Source of the DNA: Limisphaera sp026417315
Lineage (GTDB): Bacteria; Verrucomicrobiota; Verrucomicrobiia; Limisphaerales; Limisphaeraceae
Assembly (NCBI RefSeq): GCF_049537125.1
Contig: NZ_JBMVQY010000001.1
Location: forward strand, 1,116,001-1,180,000
DNA: 64,000 bases
Reading direction: 5' to 3'
The notes beneath the pieces were generated by a model. It ran no database searches. It worked only from the letters and a program-made list of their open reading frames with translations, and was not told the origin of the DNA. How positions within the stretch are numbered: the stretch's first letter is position 1; each line of letters starts with the position of its first letter. Below are positions 1 to 9,563 of the stretch, piece after piece. Both the position numbers and the translations under genes were made by a program.

Positions 1-21
1 TGGGGCGTTGGTGACTCGCAT
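1..21 (-). CDS. rplT: 50S ribosomal protein L20, first seven codons only
   Basis: A minus-strand ATG at 19-21 opens a frame reading MRVTNAP before the window ends. The position directly downstream of rpmI and the basic 'RVTN' start fit the N-terminus of ribosomal protein L20, which binds 23S rRNA and is normally encoded next to L35. Only seven residues are visible, so the call rests mainly on gene order. The ribosome-binding site is weak. Confidence 0.55.
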
Positions 22-55
22 AGGGGAACCTGGTCAATGGCAGGAGGAAAAGCGT

Positions 56-271
56 TTAGCCGCGGTGGCTGAAGGGCAGATTGGCCAGCACCCGTTCCGC
101 ATCGGCCGACTCCACCAAAACCTGCTTGCGCAGGGAACGGCGGCGCTTGGGGCTCTTGCCCTGCAACAAGTGCCGTCGGCCTGCGCGGGATCGCAGGACC
201 TTGCCCGTGGCGGTGATTTTGAACCGCTTGGCCACGGCCTTTCTCGTTTTTACGCCTCGGGGACGTCGCAT
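56..271 (-). CDS. rpmI: 50S ribosomal protein L35
   Basis: This 71-residue, very basic protein has the L35 pattern: an N-terminal KTRKAVAKRFK stretch, then KVLRSRAGRRHLL and a K-rich centre. L35 is a small structural protein of the large ribosomal subunit. The open frame extends upstream, but the ATG at 269-271 is chosen because it begins with the family's expected MRRPRG-type start and is preceded by GAAAGGA about seven bases upstream. The rplT start lies 34 bases downstream, the usual rpmI-rplT pair. The usual upstream partner infC is not next to it: about 1.3 kb of gene-free sequence separates rpmI from lysC, which is on the other strand. Confidence 0.93.
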   Translation of the reverse strand: MRRPRGVKTRKAVAKRFKITATGKVLRSRAGRRHLLQGKSPKRRRSLRKQVLVESADAERVLANLPFSHRG

Positions 272-1613
272 ATCGCCAGTCCTTTCTGTAAAACAGAGCC
301 CCGACAATAGGCGAATGCACGGATGGACGCAAGTGCCTTTTGCACTTCCTTTGGCCACGCGGCGCGTTTCTGATGCTGGCACCCCTGCAAGCCGGACGGA
401 GTTTTTCCGTCCTCGGCCCGGGAAAAGCCGGGGGAAACCGGGTGTTGCCCTGGGATCCTCGAATCCGCGGCCCGAACACTGAAATGCGCCCTCCGCTGTC
501 CCTTGCTCCCAAGGGCCAACCCACGCGCTGGAGGTCCACGCCCTTTGTCAGCCCGGGCTACGCCGTCGGAGTGACCTCCCCCCACCCACCGCGCAAGGAA
601 AGGGCGCAAGCCGATGCCCCCCCCATTCCAAGCCGTCGTTCGCCGTTGCTCAAGGGGACGTAGCACGCCGGGGCAAAGCGTGGGTCAGCCCACTGTTGGA
701 AACGGCAACCCGATAGCGCCAGGGGCGCAGTGGAGACCAGCAGCTTTGTTTTGCAGGCGCAGGGTGAGGGAGCCCCGACCGGAGCCAGCCCCTGCCGGCC
801 GGCGTCATGGAGACCCAAGATGGAGCCGGAACTACCGCGCCGGCCCGCCTCGGTCGTGCAGCCGGGCCCTGGGCCGGGTCGGATCCGCTTCGCTGGTCAG
901 GACCGCCAGACCGTCCCGGGCCTGGGGAGGGCGGCGGCTATTCCCCTCGTTCGCCCCGCAGGCACTGCCCGCGGCATTGGACTAGGTACCGGACTCTCCA
1001 GACATTGAGCCGGATGCCGATGCGGAACAGGCTGCACGCGGCCGGACGACAGGTCTGTTCGGTGGACGTCGCACCGGCTTGCTGTTCCAGGGCCGTGGAA
1101 AGCAGGCGCGTGGCTTTGTGCAGAACAGGGCCCTGGGCAAAGTGCCGTAGTGGCCGGAGGCTTTCTCCCGGACCACCCGCATCGGCAGCTCCACGGTCGC
1201 GAAGGTCGCGAGTCCGTGGAGGGAGCCCCACCGCAGGGCTCGGCAGCGGGGCGGTGTTGGGCCGGAACGGCCTGTTGGGCGGCAGCCGAGGCCTGCACGT
1301 ACAGGCGGACCTGCGGCGCGGGGGCCGTTTTGGCCCGGCGGTTGCGGGCCATGGACGTTCTGGAAGCCACCGATGACCGTGGCGGTGACACCCACGGAGA
1401 CGGTGGAAGGCACCGTCCTTGACACGAGCTCAGTCACAGGCTGCAGGGGGCCGAGCTTCATCTTTCCCCGCGCCATCGACAATCGATGAAATCACCGGCG
1501 CTGTCCGTGGACATCGCTTTCGGATCTTTTCAACGCCGGCCCGTTGACGTAGCGTGGGAAGTCCGAATCGGGCGGAACCTGTCCAACCCGGGCGGCCGCA
1601 CCGAAGTCAAAGT
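272..1613. other. Gene-poor interval between rpmI and lysC
   Basis: No credible gene was found in these 1.3 kb. Several overlapping open frames exist on both strands, but their composition is G+C-driven and no protein family is recognisable. Two hairpins lie in what would be the rpmI leader: AAGTGC/GCACTT at 331-336/342-347 and GGACGG/CCGTCC at 394-399/407-412. They could be part of an autoregulatory leader of the ribosomal-protein pair, but neither is followed by a U-tract in the rpmI direction, so this is only a suggestion. lysC has no obvious promoter or riboswitch that I could identify. Confidence 0.5.
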
Positions 1614-2831
1614 ATGGCGTTGATCGTTCAGAAGTACGGGGGCACCTCGGTGGCCAACACCGAGCGCATCAAAAACGTGGCCCGGCGCATCGCCCGTTAC
1701 CATCAACGCGGCGATCAGCTGGTCGTCGTCGTGTCCGCCATGAGCGGCGTGACCGACGGCCTGATCCGGCTGGCCAAGGAAATCACCCCGCTGCCGAACG
1801 AACGCGAACTGGACATGCTGCTGGCCACGGGCGAGCAACAGACGATTGCGTTGACCGCCATGGCCCTGCATGCCCTCGGGATCCCGGCCGTCTCTCTCAC
1901 CGGCGCCCAGGCCGGCATCGTCACGGACGGCATCCACACCAAGGCACGCATCCGCAACATCACCCCCAAGGCCGTGCGCGAATTGCTGAATGCCGGTTCC
2001 GTCGTCATCGTCGCCGGCTTCCAGGGCGAAACACCGGACGGCCAGATCACGACCCTGGGCCGGGGCGGGTCGGACCTGACCGCCATTGCCCTGGCGGCGG
2101 CGCTGAAGGCGGACCTCTGTCAGATTTACACCGACGTGGACGGCGTTTACACCGCGGATCCACGCATCGTGCCCACCGCCCGCAAACTGGAGGAGATCTC
2201 CTATGACGAAATGCTCGAGCTGGCCAGCCTGGGCGCCAAGGTCATGCAAAGCCGCTCGGTCGAGTTCGCCAAAAAATTCGGTGTGGTTTTTGAAGTCCGT
2301 TCCAGTCTCAACGACAACCCGGGAACCATCGTGAAAGAGGAAACCAAAAGCATGGAAGGCATCGTGGTGCGCGGCGTGTCCCTGGACAAAAACCAGGCCA
2401 AAGTCACGCTGGTGGGCGTGCCCGACCGGCCCGGTGTGGCTGCGCGGATCTTTCGGGCCCTGGCCGACGCCGCCATCAATGTGGACATGATCGTTCAAAA
2501 CATCAGCCACGGCGACGGTCCGCCCACCACCGACCTGTCTTTCACCGTGGACAAGGCCGACCTGGCCAAGGCCCGTCACGTCATCGAGGGACTCCAGCCC
2601 GAACTGGGGTTCCGTCAAATCCTGGCCCACGAAAACATCGGCAAACTCTCGATCGTCGGCGTGGGCATGAAGAGCCACAGCGGCGTGGCCGCCCGCATGT
2701 TCGAAGTGCTGGCCCGGGAGGGCATCAACATCGACATGATCTCCACCAGCGAGATCAAGATCTCGGTGGTGATCGATCTGGCCCGTGCCGAGCACGCCAT
2801 GCGCGCCGTGCACGCGGCGTTCCTGGGTTGA
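1614..2831 (+). CDS. lysC: Aspartate kinase
   Basis: Phosphorylates L-aspartate to 4-phospho-aspartate, the first step towards lysine, threonine, methionine and diaminopimelate. The 405-residue protein has the kinase signature KYGGTS at residues 7-12 and a second conserved block GRGGSDLTA. Two C-terminal ACT domains begin near residues 246 and 341, the usual place for feedback inhibition by lysine and/or threonine. The frame is open 60 bases further upstream, but the ATG at 1614 is preferred because MALIVQKYGG is the standard start of the family. No strong Shine-Dalgarno precedes it. It is a complete single-function aspartokinase, not a fusion with homoserine dehydrogenase. comB follows after 39 bases. 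Confidence 0.95.
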   Translation: MALIVQKYGGTSVANTERIKNVARRIARYHQRGDQLVVVVSAMSGVTDGLIRLAKEITPLPNERELDMLLATGEQQTIALTAMALHALGIPAVSLTGAQAGIVTDGIHTKARIRNITPKAVRELLNAGSVVIVAGFQGETPDGQITTLGRGGSDLTAIALAAALKADLCQIYTDVDGVYTADPRIVPTARKLEEISYDEMLELASLGAKVMQSRSVEFAKKFGVVFEVRSSLNDNPGTIVKEETKSMEGIVVRGVSLDKNQAKVTLVGVPDRPGVAARIFRALADAAINVDMIVQNISHGDGPPTTDLSFTVDKADLAKARHVIEGLQPELGFRQILAHENIGKLSIVGVGMKSHSGVAARMFEVLAREGINIDMISTSEIKISVVIDLARAEHAMRAVHAAFLG

Positions 2832-2870
2832 GCCCCTTCGACGCTCCTGCGCGCCCGGGAGCCCGCGGTC

Positions 2871-3668
2871 ATGGGATCCGTGTTGGACACGCGCCTGGGG
2901 CCCGCGGACTGGGAACGTTTGACCTCTACAGACCTGGCCGGGGCCGCCTGTGTGGTATTCGACATCCTGCGTGCCACCAGCACGGCGGTGACCGCCCTGG
3001 CCCATGGCGCGCGTGCCCTCCTCCCGGTTGGCACGCTCGAAGAAGCCGTGGCTCTCCATCGCCAGCATCCCGAATGGCTGCTGGCCGGCGAACGCGGCGG
3101 CCTGCGCCCGGGGCCCGAATCGACCGGGGGGGTCGCGTTTCACCTGGGCAATTCCCCCCGTGAGTTCACCCGGGAGCGCGTACAAGACCGCACCATCGTT
3201 TTTACCACGACCAACGGCAGCCGCGCTCTCCATGCCTGTCGGCACGCGCCCGCGGTTCTGGCCGGAGCCCTCCTCAACCTCACCGCCACCGTGGAGGCCG
3301 TGCGGGCCCTGCGACCCGATCGCGTCTTGCTGATCTGTGCCGGGACCGGCCCGGACCCGGCCCTGGAAGACGTGCTGGCCGCGGGCGCTTTCATCGAACA
3401 GTGGAGCAGGGCAAACCTGGAGTCTCATCTGACCGATGCGGCGTCTGTGGCATGGCGGGCATGGCGCGGGGCAGGAGCGGACCTGTCCGGGGCCCTGCAG
3501 CACTCCGCCAACGCGCGGCGGCTTCTGGCCCTGCCGGAACTCCACGACGACGTCGCCTGGTGTCTGCAGCACGATCGTTTCCGTCTGACGGCCTGGCTGG
3601 ACCCCGGCACCAACGCCTTGATCGCCCGGCCAGCTCCTGCAGGGCCGCACCCTCCTGCGCCGCGTTGA
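2871..3668 (+). CDS. comB: 2-phosphosulfolactate phosphatase (ComB family)
   Basis: ComB hydrolyses 2-phospho-3-sulfolactate to sulfolactate, a step of coenzyme M biosynthesis in methanogens. Bacterial members occur without the rest of that pathway. The 265-residue protein shows the family blocks FDILRATST (residues 30-38), a GERGG motif, the NSPREF segment and TTTNGSRAL, in the right order and at the usual family length. It is cytosolic, with no signal peptide. It lies 39 bases downstream of lysC on the same strand and may be cotranscribed. No other coenzyme M or sulfolactate gene is in the window, so the physiological substrate here is uncertain. Confidence 0.85.
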   Translation: MGSVLDTRLGPADWERLTSTDLAGAACVVFDILRATSTAVTALAHGARALLPVGTLEEAVALHRQHPEWLLAGERGGLRPGPESTGGVAFHLGNSPREFTRERVQDRTIVFTTTNGSRALHACRHAPAVLAGALLNLTATVEAVRALRPDRVLLICAGTGPDPALEDVLAAGAFIEQWSRANLESHLTDAASVAWRAWRGAGADLSGALQHSANARRLLALPELHDDVAWCLQHDRFRLTAWLDPGTNALIARPAPAGPHPPAPR

Positions 3669-3813
3669 CCGGTCCTTCCCTGCGTGGGCCCGCGCCTGCA
3701 CTGCCCGGGCCCGGTTTCCCCCGGTCGACGTCCGGGAACCCCCGCTCCCGACCCACCGACCTCCCACAGGCGGGCTTTGCAAATCCCGACGGTTTTCCGC
3801 AACCTGCCCCTCG

Positions 3814-4695
3814 ATGGGCACGCCCGAACCAAGCCTGTTGCTTCTGATTCCGGCCTACAACGAGGAGCGCCGCATCGAGCCGGTCCTGCGGCGGTACGCC
3901 GAGTATTTCGAGCAACACTATACCGCCCCGTTCCAAATCGTCGTGGTGCTGAACGGCTGCCGCGACAACACCCGCGGGGTGGTGGAACGCGTCGCCCGCG
4001 AACATCCTTGCATCCGCTGGCTGGAGTTTCCCGATCCCATCGGCAAGGGTGGCGCGTTGATTGAAGGACTCAAACTGGCCGGTCAGGCCGAGGCCATTGG
4101 TTATGTCGACGCCGACGGGGCCACCCCGCCCGCCGCGTTTCATGCCCTGGTACGCCGACTGCCCGAGGCCGACTGTGTGATCGGGTCGCGCTGGCTTCCG
4201 GGGGCCGTGCTGCACATCCCCCAAAGCAGCCGGCGCCGCTTCGCCAGTCGCGTCTTCCACGCCATCGTGCAGCTCCTTTTCTGGATGAACATCCGCGACA
4301 CGCAGTGCGGCGCCAAGGTCATGCGCCGGGAGGCCGTCCAGAAAATCCACGCCAACCTGACCATCGCCGATATGGCGTTCGACATCAACCTCCTCTACTG
4401 CCTCAAACGCGCCGGCTGCCGCATCCTGGAAGTGCCCACCGAATGGACCGATCAACTGGGCTCCAAGGTCCGACTCTTCCGCACCTCGCTCACCATGTTG
4501 TTGTCGGTGATCCGGATTCGTCTCATCTATTCGCCTTTCTACCGATGGCTCCGCCCCCTGCGCCCGGTGGAAGCCTGGCTTTACAAGAAACTCCGCGCCC
4601 CCGTGCCGTTGCCGGGCCCCGACCCCGATCAAATCCCGCCCGCGGCCCGATCTTCCCCTCCCAACCGCGACGGCGCGTCCCCACCCGCCCGTTAG
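3814..4695 (+). CDS. Family 2 glycosyltransferase, dolichyl/polyprenyl-phosphate glucosyltransferase-like
   Basis: This 293-residue protein has a GT2 (GT-A fold) layout: the nucleotide-binding start LLLIPAYNEERR near residue 8, a DxD-type metal motif in VDADGATPP near residue 93, and conserved GSRWLPGA and DTQCGAKVMRR blocks. The 'QCG.K' block is typical of the ALG5/DPG-synthase branch, which transfers sugar from a nucleotide donor to a polyprenyl phosphate. No clear transmembrane segment follows the catalytic domain, and the C-terminal tail is proline-rich. A HAD hydrolase follows after 35 bases. The acceptor is unknown; a role in cell-envelope glycan assembly is inferred. Confidence 0.82.
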   Translation: MGTPEPSLLLLIPAYNEERRIEPVLRRYAEYFEQHYTAPFQIVVVLNGCRDNTRGVVERVAREHPCIRWLEFPDPIGKGGALIEGLKLAGQAEAIGYVDADGATPPAAFHALVRRLPEADCVIGSRWLPGAVLHIPQSSRRRFASRVFHAIVQLLFWMNIRDTQCGAKVMRREAVQKIHANLTIADMAFDINLLYCLKRAGCRILEVPTEWTDQLGSKVRLFRTSLTMLLSVIRIRLIYSPFYRWLRPLRPVEAWLYKKLRAPVPLPGPDPDQIPPAARSSPPNRDGASPPAR

Positions 4696-4730
4696 GGTGC
4701 CTGCCGATTCTCCCCCGAGCCGTGTCCACC

Positions 4731-5645
4731 ATGCCCCCAACCGTCCAGTTCATCGGCCCCGTCGAGTTCAGCCCGGAATTCCGTCCGCGTCCCGGCCTGT
4801 CGCATGTGCTGTTCGATTTCGACGGCACGCTTTCCCTCATTCGCCAGGGCTGGCCCGAAGTCATGGTCCCCTTGTTCGTGGAGTGGCTGCCGCCCCTGCC
4901 GGGCGAAACCGAAGAAGAACGACGCCGTCTGGCCTACGAGGACATCATGCGGCTCAATGGCAAGCAGACCATCTACCAGATGATCCAGTTGACGGAACGC
5001 ATCCGCGAACGGGGCGGGGTTCCGCGCGACCCGCTCTGGTACAAGCACGAGTATCTGCGCCGATTGGAAGCGCGCATCGCTCATCGCAAGGAGGCTTTGC
5101 GCCACCGTCAAACGCCCCCGGACACGTACCTCGTCCACGGCGCCCGGCCGTTTCTGGAACACCTGGTCACCCGCGGGTTCACCCTCTACCTGGCCAGTGG
5201 CACGGACGAACCGTTCGTGCGCGAGGAGGCGCAATTGCTCGACATCGCGCACTACTTCGGTCCGCGCATCTACGGAGCCCGCGACGATTATCAGTCCTTC
5301 AGCAAACAAAAGGTCATCGAGCGCATCCTCCGCGAAAACGGCATCACCGGGGCCCAACTCCTGGCCTTTGGCGATGGCTACGTGGAAATCGAAAACACCA
5401 GGGCCGTGGGAGGCCTGGCCGTGGCCGTGGCCAGCGATGAAGCCCATAACGGCTCCGGCCGGTTCGATCCCTGGAAACGCGAGCGCTTGCGCGGCGTGGG
5501 CGCCGACGTCGTCATCCCGGACTATCGGGACGCCATCGCCGTTTTGCAGTGCCTGCTGGGCGAGGCCGTGCCCCCTGGTCCCTCAGGACCGCCAGCCGGG
5601 GCCGACACGACCCGCCCCGAGCCTCACGGCGCCCGCAGTCGGTAA
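4731..5645 (+). CDS. HAD-superfamily hydrolase
   Basis: This 304-residue haloacid-dehalogenase-type phosphohydrolase has motif I FDFDGTLS near residue 27 (the nucleophile is the first Asp), motif II within LASGTDE and motif IV FGDGYVEIENT near residue 214. The domain between motifs I and II is large and helical, so this is a class I HAD enzyme. The start at 4731 is chosen because upstream sequence in this frame is the shadow of the glycosyltransferase. The substrate cannot be told from sequence; sugar phosphates would suit the neighbouring glycosyltransferase. The end overlaps the convergent glycosidase gene by 22 bases. Confidence 0.8.
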   Translation: MPPTVQFIGPVEFSPEFRPRPGLSHVLFDFDGTLSLIRQGWPEVMVPLFVEWLPPLPGETEEERRRLAYEDIMRLNGKQTIYQMIQLTERIRERGGVPRDPLWYKHEYLRRLEARIAHRKEALRHRQTPPDTYLVHGARPFLEHLVTRGFTLYLASGTDEPFVREEAQLLDIAHYFGPRIYGARDDYQSFSKQKVIERILRENGITGAQLLAFGDGYVEIENTRAVGGLAVAVASDEAHNGSGRFDPWKRERLRGVGADVVIPDYRDAIAVLQCLLGEAVPPGPSGPPAGADTTRPEPHGARSR

Positions 5646-8600
5646 AACACCCCGCCTGAAGTGCCCGTCGGCCGGACTTCCCATTCCTGCGTAAAGGCCG
5701 AATCGGGCAGCGGGAACCAGGCAGCGGGATTGGTCAGGTCGGTCGCATTGGTCTCCAAAATCCAGCCGCGGTAGGCTGCGGGCCATTGGATGCGCCACGC
5801 GCCCGACCCGGGGACCGCCTCCCACTGAACCCGGGGCGGCTCGGAAACCCCCGAACGCACCACGCGAATGCGGCCCTGATGGATTTGGTTCGTGTCCCAC
5901 GCCAACCCGAGGGGCAACGGAGGAAGGGTCACGGAGGCAAAGGTCACCCGCAAATCCACCCCTTCGAACCACTCGTAAACGTCCCCTGCCCGAAAGGCGC
6001 CCGGTTCCCCGGTGCGATTCGTCACCACCAAGGTCGCCGTACCGGACAACCCACCCAGTGCGCGCAACACGGCCTGGGTCCGCAGCAGCGGATCCACCGC
6101 AATCCACAACGTGCTCCCCGCGGGGAGGCTCAGCGGTTGCAACAACGTCAGCCGTCCCACCTCGTTCGCACCCGGCGCACAAACCGCCCCCGCCTGGAAA
6201 GTGACCGCTCCCGGGATGACCCCGGTGCCGCCCAACGCGGCCCCGGCACTTACCACCACCGGGCCCGGTCCCAGCGTGCCGTTCACCCACAGGGTGCCGC
6301 CCTGGACGCTCGTGGTGTTCGTGTACGTGTGCGTGCCCGCCAACGTCAGCGTGCCCGCGCCGCTCTTGATCAATCCCAGGGGTGCCCCATTGGTGGATGC
6401 ACGAATCGGCCCGGTCACGCGGTGGTGCCCCGAGCCCGTGAACACCAGGTTCCGCCCTCCGGTCAGGCTGCCGATGTACTGCACCGGGCCGGCCAGCACC
6501 AGCAGACCCGAGTCGGATTGGAAGACCACCCGGTCGCCGCCGACCTCCAGGTACACCGGCCCGTTCAGCTGGTTGGTCCCCTCCAGATTTCGAACGGCCG
6601 GTGTGGCGTGATTTCGGCAATTCACCACCACGGTGGCCGGCACGTCGATGCCGCCCGCTCCGCCTTCCAATTCCAGGGTCGAACTGCCGCTGTTGTTGTT
6701 GCGCAACAAGATCCGGCTCAAATGGCGAAGCGCAGCGGGATGTGCCGCCCGCACGCGCCCATCTGCCGCACTGCTGCTGCCGCTGTCCAGATAAGCGGCA
6801 CCGGACAAGCTGTTACTTGCGGCCAGGATCAGCAGACCCGGACCCGATTTGGCGAAGCCGTTGGTACCGGCCAACGGCACGGCCAGCGTCACCAGGTTCG
6901 TCACCACGATGGCCGGCGGGGCACTGCTGCCGGAGTCCAGCGTCAGGATGGCCTCGTTGGTCGTTTGCAAACTCCAACCCTGCCCTCCGCTCACATCTCC
7001 GAAACGCAGCGTCCCGATCGTGCGCGGGCTGTCGAGCCACACTGTCCGGGGCGAGGTGATGTTCAACGTACTGAAGTCGGCGGTTTGCCCCGGTCCGTGC
7101 GCGATCTGCCCCTCGCTCCACCGCGACGGATCTCCCCACAGACCGTCCGCGTCCACCGCCCAACGTCCACTGCCGAACACGGCCTGGACCTGTACCTTCA
7201 CCACCGCGTAATCGTTCAGGCCGGCCTGATCGGTCACGCGCACCGTGATGTATTGGGGACCGACATCCGAGGGGCCGGGGGTTCCACTGAGCCGTCCATC
7301 CAGGCCCACCTGCACCCAGTCCGGTCCGGCAGCCTTGCGAAAACCCACCAGGCTGTCTCCCGGATCCGGATCCCGGGCGGACCCCGCCAGGGAGGCCGTC
7401 CACGGTTGCCCCTGGATCACCGTGCCCAAGTCGAACACACGGTTCGGGAATTGCGGCGGCTGATTGGTCATCAGCCGGGCAATTTGTTCTCCAGTGAGGA
7501 CGTAGTCCGTGATCAGAACCTCGTCCATGAACCCGTTGAAGTGCGGGTCCGCCGGCCATTGACTTCGTCCCAGGAAATTGTATCGCGGCTGGAAGGCAGC
7601 CGGTGTGATGGAGGTGGCGTTGGAAGCCACGCGCACGCCGTTGACATAAATCTGTGCACTGCTGGCGCTCAACGTGACCGCCACGTGCACCCACCGGTTG
7701 GCCGGGAACCCGGCCGTTTCCACCATCTGTTCCGTGCCCCCGTTCCGCAGGCCAAACCGCAAGGTGCCCGCACTGCTGCGCGGCGTCAGAAACATGTAGT
7801 GCGTCGTGCTGTTGCCGAAATCGAAGATGCGCTGCCAGTTGCCTCCGCCCCGCCAATACACCCAGGCGGCGAAGGAAAAGCCATTGGCCCGCACCATCCC
7901 CGGCGGCAGGCTCACCCGTGTCTGCACCCCGTCGAACACCAGGGCCCGGCCCCGCACGCCGTTGGTGAAGACCGGACTGCCGGTGGTCACGCCATGGTTG
8001 GCATGTCCCGATTCATCCCGCACGTGGTCGTCGAACGAGTACTGGCCGATGCCACGCGTCCCCGGTTCCGGCGCCACCTGCAGATACCCGATGCGCGAGG
8101 GTTGGTCGCGGTACACCGCACCTGCCGAGGTCAGGGAACCGTCGTCCCACTTCACGCGGCGTACATCCTCGACCCAGTTGTACAACGCGTAGCGCTCCAC
8201 CCACGGCGTTTCCTCCAGCATCTGAATCATCGCCGCAATACAGGCCGCCTGCTGCGCGAAGGTGGGATCCGCGCAGCTGGTCCAGTTGGCGCCGTTGTTC
8301 CACTCGGTGATCCAAAGGGGACGCCTGACCTGGTCGTAGGTGGCCTTGAGGAAGTTGTAAAACTGGTTGGCCGCGCCTGCGGGATCGGCCGGGTTCCAAC
8401 ACCAGTAATAGTGGACCGCCACAAAATCCACCCGCAAACCGGCGGCGTCCGCCTGCTGCAGGAAGGGATAAAGCGAGCTGCTGCGGCCACCATCGGAGGG
8501 CGCGGGCGAGCCCACGCGCAGGCCGGTGGCCAGCAACTCCGGCCATGCCGCCAGGGCCTCCGCCACGCTCAGGTTCGCCTGGTCGGGGCGGTCCGGCTCG

Positions 8601-9457
8601 TTGTAGCCCAACAAATGCACCGAGCCCCGGCTTCGCCAGTCCTGCGCCAGGCTCGGCCACCAGCGGTTCTGCTTGATCGGCACATACTCCACGTCCGCAC
8701 CGGAGTTCTGGTTGAGGTTCCAGTTGTATTTCCAACCCACGTTCAGCCCGGCCTCGATGTCGCCCGCGATACCCTTCTTCGAAGTCCACCGCCACGGAAC
8801 CACGTAGACAAAGCGCACCTTGCCGCTCAACTGCGGCGGCAGCACGCCCAGCTCCACGTCCCCATCCGCCGCCACGTAGTTCCGGCTGTAACCCGTGCCA
8901 TCCTCGCGTTCGGCGAGTGTCACGGCGTGGCCGCGTTTGAGCCGAAAGGATTCGATCCGCCCTTCGAACGCCCCCAATCCGGGTCCCCGGTGATGAACAT
9001 AAAACGTCAGGGAGGTGGAAGCCCCGGTGAAATGCGGCCCGGTGAAGACCTCCAGGGGACGAAAGGAACTGCCGTGCGGCACCACGACCGCGCCGTCGCC
9101 ATAAGGGACCACGCGACAGTTGCTGTTGACCACGGCGCCGGCGCCGGCAATTCGAATCTGCGACAGCAGTCCGGCGCCCACGGCCGAAGGGCGGAGGGCC
9201 GTGAACACCAAATAAGCGTCGGGAGAATCCAGATGCACCACCGAACCCACCAGGGGCTGAACGCCACTGGTCAAGCGCAGCTCACAACGCCCTGTGACCA
9301 CCACGGTGACATTGGTCAGGCCCGGGTACGTGTGCGTGCCCCCCTCCAAAACCCGGGTTTGTGCGCACGCCGCAAGGGAGCAAATCCCGGTGGACCATCC
9401 GACCCAGCGCAACAGACTCCTCATCCGGCTCGTCCCTGGCGTCGCCGTGACAATCAT
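5624..9457 (-). CDS. Giant secreted glycosidase: GH128-like catalytic domain, LamG, Ig-like and autotransporter-type beta repeats
   Basis: A 1,277-residue exported protein. The N-terminus has a signal peptide ending in an LAACA segment near residue 31. Residues about 210-460 resemble the Asl1-like / GH128 beta-1,3-glucanase fold, with a likely acid/base Glu in GYNEPD (E287) and a likely nucleophile Glu in WITEWN (E385). A concanavalin-type LamG domain spans about 470-665 and an Ig-like putative-sugar-binding domain about 670-770. Glycine-rich repeats follow from about 830 to 1,100, containing two KSG.G.L.L.. strands typical of autotransporter-associated beta repeats. The start at 9457 has GAGGAG 11 bases upstream; an ATG at 9424 is the alternative. 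The likely role is surface degradation of beta-glucans. Confidence 0.85.
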   Translation of the reverse strand: MIVTATPGTSRMRSLLRWVGWSTGICSLAACAQTRVLEGGTHTYPGLTNVTVVVTGRCELRLTSGVQPLVGSVVHLDSPDAYLVFTALRPSAVGAGLLSQIRIAGAGAVVNSNCRVVPYGDGAVVVPHGSSFRPLEVFTGPHFTGASTSLTFYVHHRGPGLGAFEGRIESFRLKRGHAVTLAEREDGTGYSRNYVAADGDVELGVLPPQLSGKVRFVYVVPWRWTSKKGIAGDIEAGLNVGWKYNWNLNQNSGADVEYVPIKQNRWWPSLAQDWRSRGSVHLLGYNEPDRPDQANLSVAEALAAWPELLATGLRVGSPAPSDGGRSSSLYPFLQQADAAGLRVDFVAVHYYWCWNPADPAGAANQFYNFLKATYDQVRRPLWITEWNNGANWTSCADPTFAQQAACIAAMIQMLEETPWVERYALYNWVEDVRRVKWDDGSLTSAGAVYRDQPSRIGYLQVAPEPGTRGIGQYSFDDHVRDESGHANHGVTTGSPVFTNGVRGRALVFDGVQTRVSLPPGMVRANGFSFAAWVYWRGGGNWQRIFDFGNSTTHYMFLTPRSSAGTLRFGLRNGGTEQMVETAGFPANRWVHVAVTLSASSAQIYVNGVRVASNATSITPAAFQPRYNFLGRSQWPADPHFNGFMDEVLITDYVLTGEQIARLMTNQPPQFPNRVFDLGTVIQGQPWTASLAGSARDPDPGDSLVGFRKAAGPDWVQVGLDGRLSGTPGPSDVGPQYITVRVTDQAGLNDYAVVKVQVQAVFGSGRWAVDADGLWGDPSRWSEGQIAHGPGQTADFSTLNITSPRTVWLDSPRTIGTLRFGDVSGGQGWSLQTTNEAILTLDSGSSAPPAIVVTNLVTLAVPLAGTNGFAKSGPGLLILAASNSLSGAAYLDSGSSSAADGRVRAAHPAALRHLSRILLRNNNSGSSTLELEGGAGGIDVPATVVVNCRNHATPAVRNLEGTNQLNGPVYLEVGGDRVVFQSDSGLLVLAGPVQYIGSLTGGRNLVFTGSGHHRVTGPIRASTNGAPLGLIKSGAGTLTLAGTHTYTNTTSVQGGTLWVNGTLGPGPVVVSAGAALGGTGVIPGAVTFQAGAVCAPGANEVGRLTLLQPLSLPAGSTLWIAVDPLLRTQAVLRALGGLSGTATLVVTNRTGEPGAFRAGDVYEWFEGVDLRVTFASVTLPPLPLGLAWDTNQIHQGRIRVVRSGVSEPPRVQWEAVPGSGAWRIQWPAAYRGWILETNATDLTNPAAWFPLPDSAFTQEWEVRPTGTSGGVFYRLRAP

Positions 9458-9563
9458 GGCGCTTAAATCTCCTCAGAAGAGCCGGACGGCACAAGTCACC
9501 CTTTCGGGGGAGCCACGGTTCAGCCTCCCCACCGGCCAACACCTCGCGTCTTTTCGGCGGGGA

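Noticed and set aside
897..1482. Overlapping minus-strand open frames of up to 166 codons between rpmI and lysC
   Set aside because: No recognisable domain, Arg/Pro/Ala-rich composition typical of G+C-driven false frames, and several frames compete over the same bases.
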